Source: Eupeodes corollae
Taxonomy: Eukaryota > Arthropoda > Insecta > Diptera > Syrphidae
Assembly: GCF_945859685.1 (NCBI RefSeq)
Contig: NC_079148.1
Location: 145,263,133 to 145,327,132, forward strand
Direction of reading: 5' to 3'
Length of the DNA: 64,000 nucleotides
Below the pieces are notes generated by a model. It did no database searches. It was not told where the DNA came from and saw only the letters and a list, made by a program, of their open reading frames with translations. Positions 13,690 through 24,590 of this stretch are shown here, one piece after another. Every line of letters starts with the position of its first letter. Positions within the stretch are counted from its first letter, which is position 1. Position numbers and translations under genes: made by a program.

Positions 13690-14262
13690 TTGGGCGCAAT
13701 TTAAAAATATGGTTTAAATATGAACTCAGTTAATATTCTATTTATTTGTTTTAAAATGAAGAACGTTGCCTTTTTACATGCTTAACTTTTCAATGTTAAC
13801 TTATTTTTATAACTCATATTCTTTAGAGTAGAGGCACACGTTAGAAATGGAAGATTAAAATTTCGTGTTGGGCGCCATTCAATTTTAAACTTAAATCATC
13901 GTACGAAAAATTTTTTTGGTTCAAAATGCTGTTTTTTGTTTAAGTTAATTTTGCTTTAACCAAGAGGTACAAACGTGATCTAGAATTTCTGCTTATTTAA
14001 TTGTGATTATTTCTGTACGAATGCGTTTTACTACTTTGAAATATGTTTAATTTTGCATATTTTAATTTAAGCAAGAGATTTGTATCTTAACAAAATTCTC
14101 ATGTTGGGCGCCACTTTATTTGAAACTAAAATCATGTTTTTTATTATGTATTTGGTTCTTTTTGTTTGAATATCTTTATGATCTATTACAAGTGTTTTTT
14201 TTTATTTTTGAAACTTATTTTTGTTAAGTAAGATTTGAGAATTAAAACTAAATAATACAATT

Positions 14263-16260
14263 CTCACGTTGTTTATTTTTTCTTAATATTTCTATATAAG
14301 CAAAAGGTACAAGCAAGAACCAAAAAATTTTATGTTAGGCGACATTTTTTGTTAAACTAAAATTTTGTATTATAAATAAATAAATTGGGTGGCGAAACAG
14401 TCCGCTGAGAGTTAGAGCCTAGTGACTTACAACTCTCAACCATTCCTGTGTGTGAGTACTGTTGTCAGGAATCGAGGGTACCTACAGTTTAAAGCCGAAT
14501 CCAAACGGCTAATTTGAAAAAGCACTTTTCATGACAACAATAACACTTGGAGAATTTGTCAATTCCTTGCAAGAGTACCCGTGAAAAAAACTTTGGATGG
14601 CAAAGGCAGGGATCGAACCCAAGACCTATGGCCTGATAGTCATGCCAAGGGTACTACAAAATCTTGGATCCCTGCTCATAAAATTTTCAAATTTTATAAG
14701 AATGCTTAAGTTTATTTAAAATGTGTTTTTCTTTCTTAATATTTCCACTTCATCAATTGTTACAAAACAAGGACGAAAAAATTCACGTCTTAGGTGCCAC
14801 TTTGTTTCAAACTAAAATCATAGATTCTTAGTTTGTTTTTGTGTTATTTTTAACGAATGTTTGAACTACTTTAAAATGTGTAAATTTTTTAAATATTTCC
14901 ATTTTCAAGCAAGAAATGTGTATCTCAAAAAAATTCTCATGTTGGGCGCCACTTAGTTTTAAACTAATATCATGGTTTTTTACTTATTTCATTAGACTCT
15001 TTTGTACTATTATTTTTACTGCTCATAAATTCAACTTGGAATTATATTTATAACGTTCACGTTTGAGAGTTACATATAAGAACAACAACGAAAAGCACAC
15101 GTTGGGCGCCATTATGATTGTGTTTTATTTCGTACGATTATTTAGTTTTTCAAGGTTTAAATGACGTTGAGTACCATTGGCAGTTTTTTAAGGTTAACAG
15201 CTCGATTGTTTTTATTGCTGTTGGGCGCCATTTAGTGTTTTTCACTGTTTAAGAGTTAATTTTATATAAATCTCAAGATGGCCGCCATTTTTTTTTTGTT
15301 TAACTGAATTTTAATGTATAAATGTAGTTGACAGCCATTGTCAATTTTACAAAGTTGGCAGTTGGATAGTTTTTGTTAAGGTTTAAAATGTTGTTGGGCG
15401 CCATTTAGTGTTTATCGAGGTTTTAGTGCAGTTTTGTGTGCTTCTCAAGAAATAAAAATGTTCAAAAAGTCTTGGAAATGTTTTTAACTAAATAAAGTCC
15501 GTGATGCCAAAATATTGCCTTTTAAAAGTATGTCATGAATAAAAATATGAAAATGGAAAAAGCCCCTCAATTCTTGCCAAAACGCTCACAAACTCTCATT
15601 TTCAACAAATGATTCCACCTTTATTTTAAGCTTATGACAAAATCCTACTTATCCTTAAAAAGTTTTTTTTTTGACATTAGCAGTTAGATTGTTTTTATTA
15701 AGGTTTAAATTGTTGTTAGGCGCTTTTTAGTATATTTATATGTTTAATAGTTAATTTTGTATAAATTTCACGTTGGGCACCATTAAGAGTTTTTTTTTTA
15801 AACTCCAGTTTAATGCGTAAATGTAGTTGAGCGCCATTGACAGTTTTTCAAAGTTGGCAGTTGGAGAGTTCTTGTTAAGGTTTAAATTGGAGTTGGAGTT
15901 TCACAAACTTTTGGAAATGTGTTCAACTAAATAAAGTCGTCCGTGATGACGTAATCTTGTCTTTTTAAAGTATGTCATGAATAAAAGTATGAAAATGGAA
16001 AAAGTCCTTCAATTCTTGACAAAACGCTCACAGACTCTCATATTCAGCAACTGATTCCGCCTTTATTTTAAGCTTAAGACAAAATTACCACATATCTTTA
16101 AATAAAAACGATTTTTCATATTAATAAAACAAAGAATTATCTTCACACCAAGCAATGAGCTATGATCAATGACCAATGACCAAACCACGCTATTTACCTG
16201 TGATTCTCTTCCTCGTTCTATACCAATTACCTGAGTCTCTTAAAATCCCCCATCCATCAT
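14263..16260. repeat. Unit 1 of a roughly 2-kb tandem duplication
   Basis: This segment is repeated directly at 16269-18207. The match begins at ACAATTCTC and ends at CCCCCATCCATCATTCA in both. It contains a SINE (14371-14658), part of the GTTGGGCGCCA array and a unique-looking tail with TGACCAATGACCAAACCACG. By eye the last 1.1 kb is almost identical between units, while the first few hundred bases are clearly more diverged. Confidence 0.9.
14371..14658 (-). mobile_element. tRNA-derived SINE, copy 1
   Basis: The copy is antisense: the tRNA-like head is at the right and the TAAATAAATAAATT tail at the left. The head has the B-box sequence GGTTCGATCCC, read on the minus strand, but has lost part of the A-box region. 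The flanks AAATTTTGTAT (14360-14370) and AAATCTTGGAT (14659-14669) are decayed target duplications. It sits inside the satellite array and was copied with it. Confidence 0.85.
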
Positions 16261-16268
16261 TCAATATT

Positions 16269-18207
16269 ACAATTCTCGCGTTGGGTGCTATTTTTCAAAC
16301 TAAAATCATTGTATATTTATTATTTATTTATTTGCTTATTTTTGTATGAATACTTTAACTACTTTGAAACATTTTTTTTAAATTTTTCTATTCAAGCAAA
16401 AGGTACAAGCAAAAACCGAAAAATTCTATATAAGGCTACATTTTTTGTTAAACTGAAATCTTGGATTATAAATAAATAAATTGGGTGGCGCAACAGTCCG
16501 TTTGAGAACTAGGGCCTAGTGACTGACAACTCTTAACCATTCCTGTGTGTGAGTACTGTTGTCAGGAGTGGAGGGGACCTACAGTTTATATGCCGAATCC
16601 AAACTAATTTGAGAAAGCACTTTTCATGACAACAATAACGCTTGGAGAATTTGTCAATTCCTCGCAAGAGTACCCGTGAAAAAAACTTTAGATGGCAAAG
16701 GCAGGGAGCGAACCCAAGACCTATGGCCTGATAGTCATGCCAAGGGTACTACAAAATCTTGGATCCCTGCTCATGAAATTTCCAAATTTTATAAGAATGC
16801 TTAAGTTTATTTAAAATGTGTTTTTCTTTCTTAATATTTCCACTTCATCAATTGTTACAAAACAAGGACGAAAAAATTCACGTCTTGGGTGCCACTTTGT
16901 TTCAAACTAATATCATGTTTTTTTACTTATTTCATTAGATTCTTTTGTACTATTATTTGTACTATTCATAAATTCAACTTTGATTTATATTTTTAACGTT
17001 CACGATTGAGAAAGAGTTACATATAAGAACAACAACGAAAAGCACACGTGTGGCTCCATTATGATTGTGTTTTATTTCGTACGATTATTTAGTTTTTCAA
17101 GGTTTAAATGACGTTGAGTACCATTGGCAGTTTTTTAAGGTTAACAGCTCGATTGTTTTTATTGCTGTTGGGCGCCATTTAGTGTTTTTCACTGTTTAAG
17201 AGTTAATTTTATATAAATCTCAAGATGGCCGCCATTTTTTTTTGTTTAACTGAATTTTAATGTATAAATGTAGTTGACAGCCATTGTCAATTTTACAAAG
17301 TTGGCAGTTGGATAGTTTTTGTTAAGGTTTAAAATGTTGTTGGGCGCCATTTAGTGTTTATCGAGGTTTTAGTGCAGTTTTGTGTGCTTCTCAAGAAATA
17401 AAAATGTTCAAAAAGTCTTGGAAATGTTTTTAACTAAATAAAGTCCGTGATGCCAAAATATTGCCTTTTAAAAGTATGTCATGAATAAAAATATGAAAAT
17501 GGAAAAAGCCCCTCAATTCTTGCCAAAACGCTCACAAACTCTCATTTTCAACAAATGATTCCACCTTTATTTTAAGCTTATGACAAAATCCTACTTATCC
17601 TTAAAAAGTTTTTTTTTGACATTAGCAGTTAGATTGTTTTTATTAAGGTTTAAATTGTTGTTAGGCGCTTTTTAGTATATTTAAATGTTTAATAGTTAAT
17701 TTTGTATAAATTTCACGTTGGGCACCATTAAGAGTTTTTTTTTTAAACTCCAGTTTAATGCGTAAATGTAGTTGAGCGCCATTGACAGTTTTTCAAAGTT
17801 GGCAGTTGGAGAGTTCTTGTTAAGGTTTAAATTGGAGTTGGAGTTTCACAAACTTTTGGAAATGTGTTCAACTAAATAAAGTCGTCCGTGATGACGTAAT
17901 CTTGTCTTTTTAAAGTATGTCATGAATAAAAGTATGAAAATGGAAAAAGTCCTTCAATTCTTGACAAAACGCTCACAGACTCTCATATTCAGCAACTGAT
18001 TCCGCCTTTATTTTAAGCTTAAGACAAAATTACCACATATCTTTAAATAAAAACGATTTTTCATATTAATAAAACAAAGAATTATCTTCACACCAAGCAA
18101 TGAGCTATGATCAATGACCAATGACCAAACCACGCTATTTACCTGTGATTCTCTTCCTCGTTCTATACCAATTACCTCAGTCTCTTAAAATCCCCCATCC
18201 ATCATTC
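16269..18207. repeat. Unit 2 of the roughly 2-kb tandem duplication
   Basis: This is the second copy of the segment at 14263-16260. It lacks about 150 bases present in unit 1 (about 14795-14960). The gap lies between two satellite copies that share the segment CACTT...AAACTAA, so slippage or unequal exchange is likely. The motif at the position matching 15101 is altered to GTGTGGCTCCA (about 17048). Its SINE (16467-16753) still has intact target duplications. Confidence 0.9.
16467..16753 (-). mobile_element. tRNA-derived SINE, copy 2 (duplicate of copy 1)
   Basis: It has the same orientation, and the same partial loss of the A-box region, as the copy at 14371. The 11-bp target duplication AAATCTTGGAT is perfect here (16456-16466 and 16754-16764). 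The shared head deletion shows both come from one insertion later multiplied by the 2-kb duplication. Confidence 0.88.
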
Positions 18208-19283
18208 ACTTTGTTTTTGCATTTCTATTAAATCAAGTCATGCTCGTGTATAGCTCCATTAGTCATCAAAAAATAGAATACCCATCTTGTTTGGTTTATT
18301 CTTTTTGTATGAATGTCCACAGACTTTTTGGTTATTTTAACTTGTGCTAAAAACATCATCCGCCGCTTCGCACCGCACCGAAATGAACTGAACTGAATTT
18401 GAGTGAATTGTAGTTTTTTCTAATGGGCTAAATGTGTATCCGGTGGCAAATATTTGGTCATCAATATTGTACCTAGGTCGTCACATTATGTACATAAAAC
18501 CCCGTCCCATTCCCGAGGAAGAAAAAAAAATCTTATGGACACCTCTCTCAGTTAGCAACAGAATTTTCAGTTCAGTTCTTCAATATCAGATTGTGTACTT
18601 CTGATGTTCATTGGGGTGAATATTTCATCATCATCATAATAATCATCATCATGTCATCGTCACCTATATTCATTTATCTATTTCATCATAAATTGACCTT
18701 CTTTCCGTCCTTCCTTATAACGTAACAATATTTAGTAGTTACCGTGCTTTAATACGTAACCAATTGAATTATGGTTTTCCACTCAAACTAAGTCACTTCA
18801 CTTGAGCAATTTCACAGTTGAACAATGAATCAAATAAGTTACTCACTACGACGAACAATCTAAAACGTAACCGTTATAAACAAAAAATTCAACTTATTGA
18901 TATATACCCGAAAAAAAACAAGCCTACATAATGTGGATCTTTTGTAAAACAACAATTTTTTGTGTGGAAACGGAGAGGACAGGGGTAGGTGCATTAAACT
19001 TTACTGTCAAAATGTTATGTGTGGGCTTATTTTGATTTCGCACAGTCAATTAATCTTTACAGTGTCTTTTTATTCTATAGAAAATAGATGCAATTTTTAT
19101 TTTTGTTGAATAATTGCAAATCAATAATAATCACAATCGCATCCGTTCAAAAACTCATTTGTCAAAAAACGGATTCTTTTGCTATTGGGGCAAACATTAT
19201 ACATTGCCCCCCATCAACATCATCACTCAACATTTTACCATTCGCCACCCAACATATCCACTACCAAAATACATGGCGGAATG
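18208..19283. other. Non-coding DNA, nothing recognised
   Basis: Apparently single-copy sequence with one ATC microsatellite. An initiator-like CAGTTCAGTTCTTC lies near 18569, but no donor or reading frame supports an exon. Confidence 0.55.
18627..18660. repeat. (ATC)n microsatellite
   Basis: Imperfect CAT/ATC/ATA triplet repeats (ATCATCATCATAATAATC and following). Confidence 0.85.
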
Positions 19284-19285
19284 TA

Positions 19286-20056
19286 TAAAAAGGGTGTTTT
19301 TTTAGGATTGTAGAACTTTGTAATTGATGACATTTTTAATTGACAAGAAATTTACTTTATTCGAAAGATAATCTCATGGAATTATAATTTATATACCGAT
19401 TTCTAGCTTGTTGCAAAAATTTTCATGAATATTTCCAATATTTATACATAGCTGCATATCGTTAATAACGTAGCGAATGTCAATATTGTAGTCAACAACT
19501 TCACGTATTCCCTCAGAGAATGCTCAAGATGCTGCGTTAAATCAGACGATCTAAGAGAGACTCATTCACGGATCCTTCTCCATCTCCGAAAGGTGAAACA
19601 TTGAGGTTACGAAACGTTTCCTTCAATGAATTAATTGTGTTACTAGCTGTCAGCTATGTGACACTTTGCACAGCGCCATCTTGTAGAAACCACAGCTGCT
19701 GCTAATCATGACTGTAACGTAACGTAATTGGACAGCAATGTTTTAAAAGGAGTACGGACCAATTAGTACATCTCTAAAACCCATAAAGCACGCCCAATAA
19801 TCAGTTTCTGTGGATGTAATGGAGTCTCAACGTTGACTTGTACGGCCGTACTTTGACATGTTGATACGTATTTTAAATAGAATCATGTCTTTCAAAATAA
19901 ATGTTGAACAATTCTTAAGCGTTGTTCAGACATCAGGCAATTCAATTTGAAATGTCAAACCAAACTGTCACTTTGACAGCCAAAAAATAGCCACCATTCA
20001 AAAGAGTGCTGCCAACTTAAAGATCTATACCTCCGTAAAAAAAAACACCCTCTTCA
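19286..20056 (-). mobile_element. Tc1/mariner-superfamily remnant with TA target duplications
   Basis: The ends are inverted repeats that match over about 18 bases with a few differences (TRAARAGGGTGTTTTTTT). They are bounded by TA at 19284-19285 and 20057-20058, the hallmark duplication of this superfamily. On the minus strand the remnant reads W-F-L-Q-D-G-A (about 19673-19694), the second catalytic Asp motif of mariner transposases. N-T-I-N-S-L-K-E-T-F and a degraded R-S-S-D-L-T follow. Stops, and a length of 771 bases (an intact element is near 1.3 kb), show that it is dead. Confidence 0.82.
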
Positions 20057-20058
20057 TA

Positions 20059-22109
20059 CATATGTGAGATAAACCTTGGTTACGATTTTGGAAATTGAAA
20101 AATCACTTTGCTCGTATGGTCGTCGTTGGTTTTATAGAGTCATCGTCATATAGTCACAGTCGCAATTGCAGTTGCAGTCGTAGATGGAAGTCGTTCGTCC
20201 TCGAGGACGACACGAATCGTCTGATATGTAGGTATAGCTTCAGATGATTTGGGAAACTTTACCATGAATGGGTGATGTGCTCCAATTCCGTTGCAACTAG
20301 CGACGGCGACGACGACGAACTACGATTTGATGCGATGAAATGCAATGCATGGCCAGAGAATATCTTGTGTATATCTAGAAGATAGTTTCGTGAATTTAAT
20401 GTCGACTGCAGTTGAAGTGGTGGATATGGTTTTCTTTAAATGTGACCTACTTTCGGGAGTATATTTTTTTTTGAAGGTCCATTTCCGAAAAAATACAAAA
20501 AAAAAAAATAATATTAAAAAACACCCAGAAACTAAATTGTTTTTGAAGTTTCTGCTTTGCTCTCACGCTCCATTATGTTGGTTTGGTTGGATTGAGTTGA
20601 GTTGAGCTGAGGGTTGGGTTTTCTTTAGTGGTTGAATGTTATTTAGTTGTTCTAATTTTAGAATTTTAGAGTGCTCGTATAAAAGCTACATCCATACATT
20701 ATTCTGTTTTTGAAAGTACACAGTATTTCTATATATCGAATTAGTTACAGGTAGCGTTCTACTCAAATCAGGTAAAACATGGAAAGATGTTGTCTTTTCT
20801 TGATGACGTGAGATGAGATGAAATGAAGAAAGCTTAATTTGATTTCGGGGAGAGAAAATTTCAAAATAAATGTTTGTCCTTGATTATTATTGAACATCAA
20901 CAACAAGATATTTTATTTAGGTCAAAAATTGAAATTCAATTTGATGATGCGATGAACTTACAAAAAGCACACAGATGTTCCATAGTCAAAGTTTATGTAT
21001 CATAAATTACTCTCATAATAGTGTTTAAAATTCCAACAACCCCCCGCCCCCCTATCCAGCAGGGAAAATTTATGCATCTTAATAAAAATAGAATAAACTA
21101 GCAAAAACCGGTGGTGCAACATTATTATTTTTCAATACCAAGGTTAATTGCAAATATAAGACGTAAAACTACAGAACACAGAATAAGTACGCTGCTTTAT
21201 TATATTTCTTTTTAGTTACATCATATATTTTAATAACTATAATGAGTAAGATCTTATAACACCTTTTATTAGTTTCGTTATTTTATGCAATAGATAGGAA
21301 TAGGAATATAGGGGTAGAACATTCTGAGTCGTGTAACATGGCGTCTATGATATTTACACCACTAGCAACAATATTTACAAACATTATGTAATCGTGTACA
21401 CATGTGTAGATTCATATTTATAGGTTTATTTTGTATTTCTAGGGAAATACTAGAAATTCTAAATAATTATTTAATATTTATTTAATTTAATAGTTTGAAC
21501 TTTTGTGACCTATTGATAGATAAAGCATTTTAACAAAAAATGAAACACACCCTCCAATGTATACAGAAACATTGTTGCAATTGAAAATTTATAATAAATT
21601 GATTGAATTTTCTTTTATTTTTAATCGAAGAATATTAAAATTAGATATGTGTTGCATTTTGCATAACAAATCGTAAAGATTTTTCATGATTATATCAACA
21701 AAATTAAAGAAAATAATTTTTCTTGCAAATGTTTTTCTATATTTGGACCATTTTATTTTCCTAAATTTGTCTGTTAATAAAAATTATATGAATGATTATT
21801 ATGCTTTTAGTTTTTCAAGTTTCATTGTTAAATTGCATTTTTAAGAACATTTAGTTATAATTTTGGGTTTTCAAGAAAGAATGGAATTGTTCTTCTCTGA
21901 TTGAAGAATTCCTTAAACATATATAAAGACCAACAAACAGTACCTAATATCCTACATACAAATATTTTATTTAAATAACTACATTTTAATTTGTAGATCT
22001 AGTGAAGGCAATCAACCCTCTTTCCTCAACATTGTTTCCATTTCAAGAACTTCCTGCATTTAAATTTTCAATGCCTGAAGTTAAGTTTAATGTCCCAAAT
22101 GTAATCGTA
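20059..22109. other. Non-coding DNA, nothing recognised
   Basis: The first 600 bases are somewhat GC-richer with GACGAC-type triplets (20299-20325). The rest is AT-rich. The 86-codon frame at 20345-20605 has a lysine run from poly(A) and no family match. Confidence 0.55.
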
Positions 22110-22290
22110 GGAGTTCAGGGCTGTCGTGCCGAAGTTTTTGATATTTTTTTTCAACTTTACTGACCTGAGAGGAATTGACAAAATCGTTCAAAGTAGTTCT
22201 TGGTTTGAAATTCTAGGTCTCCACGAATTCCAAAAAAACTCACACACAGGAATGACTCAGTTTTGTAAGTCACTTAGTTCTTGTTTGTTA
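22110..22290 (+). mobile_element. Old SINE fragment
   Basis: Strongly diverged but colinear with the SINE body: GAGGAATTGACAAAATCGTTC, a later AACTCACACACAGGAATGA, and TTTTGTAAGTCACTTAG. The tRNA-like head is hardly recognisable. It lies directly before another old copy. Confidence 0.6.
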
Positions 22291-22317
22291 TAACGAATGA
22301 TCAGTAACAGCGTTCTT

Positions 22318-22570
22318 AACGTGATAGTTATTGGTTAGGAATGTCATGCCAACGGTCTTGATTTCAATGTCTTCCTGTGCCAACTTCAACTAAAGTATCT
22401 TTACGGGTACTATTTCTTGCGAGGAAATGACAAAACCTTCAAGAGTAATTCTCACCATGGAAAGAGCCTTCTTCAATAAGCCAATTAGTTTCAGCATAAG
22501 AACCATAGGTTCCCTCCATCCCTAAAATAACTCGCACACAGGAATGATTGAGAGTTGTAAGTTCTAGCTT
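22318..22570 (+). mobile_element. Old SINE copy
   Basis: The head is degraded (GTGATAGTTATTGGTTAGG, then GGTCTTGATTTCAATGTCTT). The body is still clear: CTTGCGAGGAAATGACAAA, CGCACACAGGAATGATTGAG, ending near AGTTGTAAGTTC. No target duplication was seen. It has many more differences from the other copies than they have from each other, so it is an ancient insertion. Confidence 0.7.
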
Positions 22571-22690
22571 AAAATTTTAATTATTCCTTATTGCAAGTTT
22601 TCAGTTTGAGTCGCATTCAAGTCTCTTTTCTAAGCGACTAACCTAAGCGTGTTAATTTTCTGAGGTATTTTTGGCATATTTTATTTTTGA

Positions 22691-24190
22691 AAAAAGAGGC
22701 TGGGATGCGACCCACACTGATAACTTCCCATCCCGTCTGTAGATTTTTCTTGCTTAAAAGTTTGAAGGTTTTCGTGTTGGGTTAAAAAAAATTGACAGTT
22801 GAATGATTCCTAAAAAATTTAAAATTACCAACAATATTTTTCATATCAAGAAACAGTTTAGTTTGAAAATCTAGTTTTGTTAGATAGATTTTGAGTCGAA
22901 AACAAATAGTTACCAATTTAAGTAGCATTTCTTAAATTTTTACAAATTGGATGAATGAAATAAATTTGAGAGATATCAAAAACCGAACATCAATTTTTAC
23001 CAAATTTCCGTCTATTAGATTTTAATTTTTCATGGAAAAGCGAACTGTTGGATTTTTGAAAAAAATACTGAATATCGACAACAACATTTTCTGTAAAATA
23101 AAAAAAGTTTGAAGACAATATTTTTAATTTTTGAAAAGCTATTTGAGTCGAAAGTAAATTTTTACAAAGTTTTGTTAAATTTTCTTTTAAGTTTTTATTT
23201 TTTGTAAAAAAATTGTCAATTTCATTTTTCTTAAAATTTTACTTAACTTTGAAAACAATATTTCTCAAAAGGCAAAATAAGTTTTAAGCCATAATCTCAA
23301 CTTTGAGTAATTTTTGTTAAGGTTTTTAGTTTTTTGTAAAAAAAAACTGTCTATTTGATTTTTCCCAAAATTAATCCAAATGTTAAAAACAATATTTCCT
23401 ATAAGTTAAAATTAGTTGAAAGCCATAATCTCAAATTTTTGAAAAGCTATTTTAGTCGAAAGTAATATTTACCAAGTTTTATCATGGTTTTTTTGTTAGG
23501 TTTTTATTTTCTCAAAATTTTACCACATGTTAAAAACGTCATTTTTCGTTAAACTGCTATGGTAAAAAAAACCACAAACACAGTTTTCTTGAGAGCCCTT
23601 TCTGCATCTTTCTGCATTATTATCTGTATAACAACATTTATTTGAAGTCGATATCTTTTCTGGTTCTTGAGCTATGGACGACGAAAAAAACGTCGCAAAC
23701 GTACGGACGTACGAACGTACGTACACACGCACGCACAGACAAAAAAAATCAAATGGGGTGACGCAACAGTCCGATGTGAACCAGGGCCTAGTGACTTACA
23801 ACTCTCAACCATTCCTGTGTGCGAGTAATGTTGTCAGGAATGGAGGGGACCTACAATTTTATGCCGAATCCGAACGGCTAGTTTGAGAAAGCACTTTTCC
23901 ATGACAAGAATTACTCTTGAAGGATTTGTCAATTCCTCGCAAGAGGCAGTACCCGCGAAAATTAATTTTTTTTTTTTAAATTAAGGTGGCACAGGCAGGG
24001 ATTGAACCCTAGACCCCTTGCATGACAGTCCAACGCACTAACCATCATGCCATACGGGTACTACCGCACGCACAGACATCTTTTTAAAAATCTTTTATTT
24101 CGACTCTAGGGACCTTAAAACGTCGAGAAATGTCAAAATTTTTAATTTGACAGATCGGATCCATTACAATAACTTCCTATGGGAAGTTAA
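22691..24190 (+). mobile_element. Tandem-repeat-bearing element, copy A
   Basis: It starts near AAAAAGAGGCTGGGATGCGA and ends near ATAACTTCCTATGGGAAGTT. The middle is four to five degenerate units of about 160-180 bases marked by ACTGTCAATTNGATTTTT and GAAAACAATATTT. A right-hand block follows with ACGTACGG repeats and CTCTAGGGACCTTRAAACG. TAACTTCCCAT occurs near both ends in opposite orientation. No coding capacity was seen. Central tandem repeats and subterminal inverted repeats are reminiscent of non-autonomous Helitron/Helentron (DINE-like) elements, but the class is not proven. SINE copy 3 is inserted in it. Confidence 0.75.
23742..24064 (-). mobile_element. tRNA-derived SINE, copy 3, nested in a larger element
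   Basis: A full-length copy reading leftward, with the tRNA-like head at about 23985-24064 and the tail AAAAAAAATCAAATGGGG at 23741-23757. A perfect 14-bp target duplication CGCACGCACAGACA flanks it (23728-23741 and 24065-24078). The uninterrupted target is seen in the related element copy near 44794-44812. An open frame at 23674-23886 runs across the junction and is not a gene. Confidence 0.93.
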
Positions 24191-24204
24191 AACTGGCACA
24201 CAAG

Positions 24205-24590
24205 AGTCTTTTAAGTCTCTATCTATACTAAAGCTCTAAAGCTTAACAGTTTGTTCGCTTGTTTGAACGCGTAAATCTCAGTAGCTATTGATCTGATTTG
24301 AAAAATTCTTTTAGTGTTAATCAACCCATTTTTTGAGGAAGTCTGTTGGCTATACAACACCACTCGATAAGATTGATACGAGCCGAGCTCCAATAAAGAA
24401 TGTTTAAAAAAAGTGAAGTTTCCTTTTTGAGAGCTTCCAATCAATGCGCTGTTTAAAGTTTAAAGATTTTATTAAAATAATGTATGACAGAATTGTTGCC
24501 CTTCAATAGCTCTAAAAAAAAAGTCCGCGATAGCATATATCTATCTTTCAATGTTGGCTTACTAAAACCCTTTGTTTATACTAATTAAAT
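24205..24590 (+). mobile_element. Helitron-like fragment E
   Basis: Contains GTTTGTTCGCTTGTTTGAAC, ATCTCAGTAGCTATTG, AAATTCTTTTAGTGTT and the right-hand AAAAAGTCCGCGATAGCATA. The same series occurs at 31930-32310. This order resembles the ends of insect Helitrons (an AAGTCCGCG segment near one end), but no AC...CTRR termini could be fixed. It directly follows copy A of the tandem-repeat-bearing element. Confidence 0.5.

Larger units (their letters stand above)
13690..18207. repeat. Irregular satellite-like array built on the GTTGGGCGCCA motif
   Basis: Diverged units recur about every 120-235 bases. Many carry GTTGGGCGCCA or a close variant followed by a related segment such as ACTTTGTTTCAAACTAAAAT. 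Clear copies start at 13867, 14103, 14941, 15101, 15220, 15393, 17167 and 17339; weaker ones are at 13691, 14334, 14785, 15716, 15772, 16280 and 17717. A second sub-unit, around GCCATTGRCAGTTTTT and AAGTTGGCAGTTGGA, alternates in 15170-15900. No long ORF was seen. Confidence 0.75.

Noticed and set aside
13690..18207. Regularly repeated motif considered as a CRISPR-like array
   Set aside because: Spacing is irregular (120-235 bases), the intervening sequence is itself repeated, and the genome is eukaryotic.
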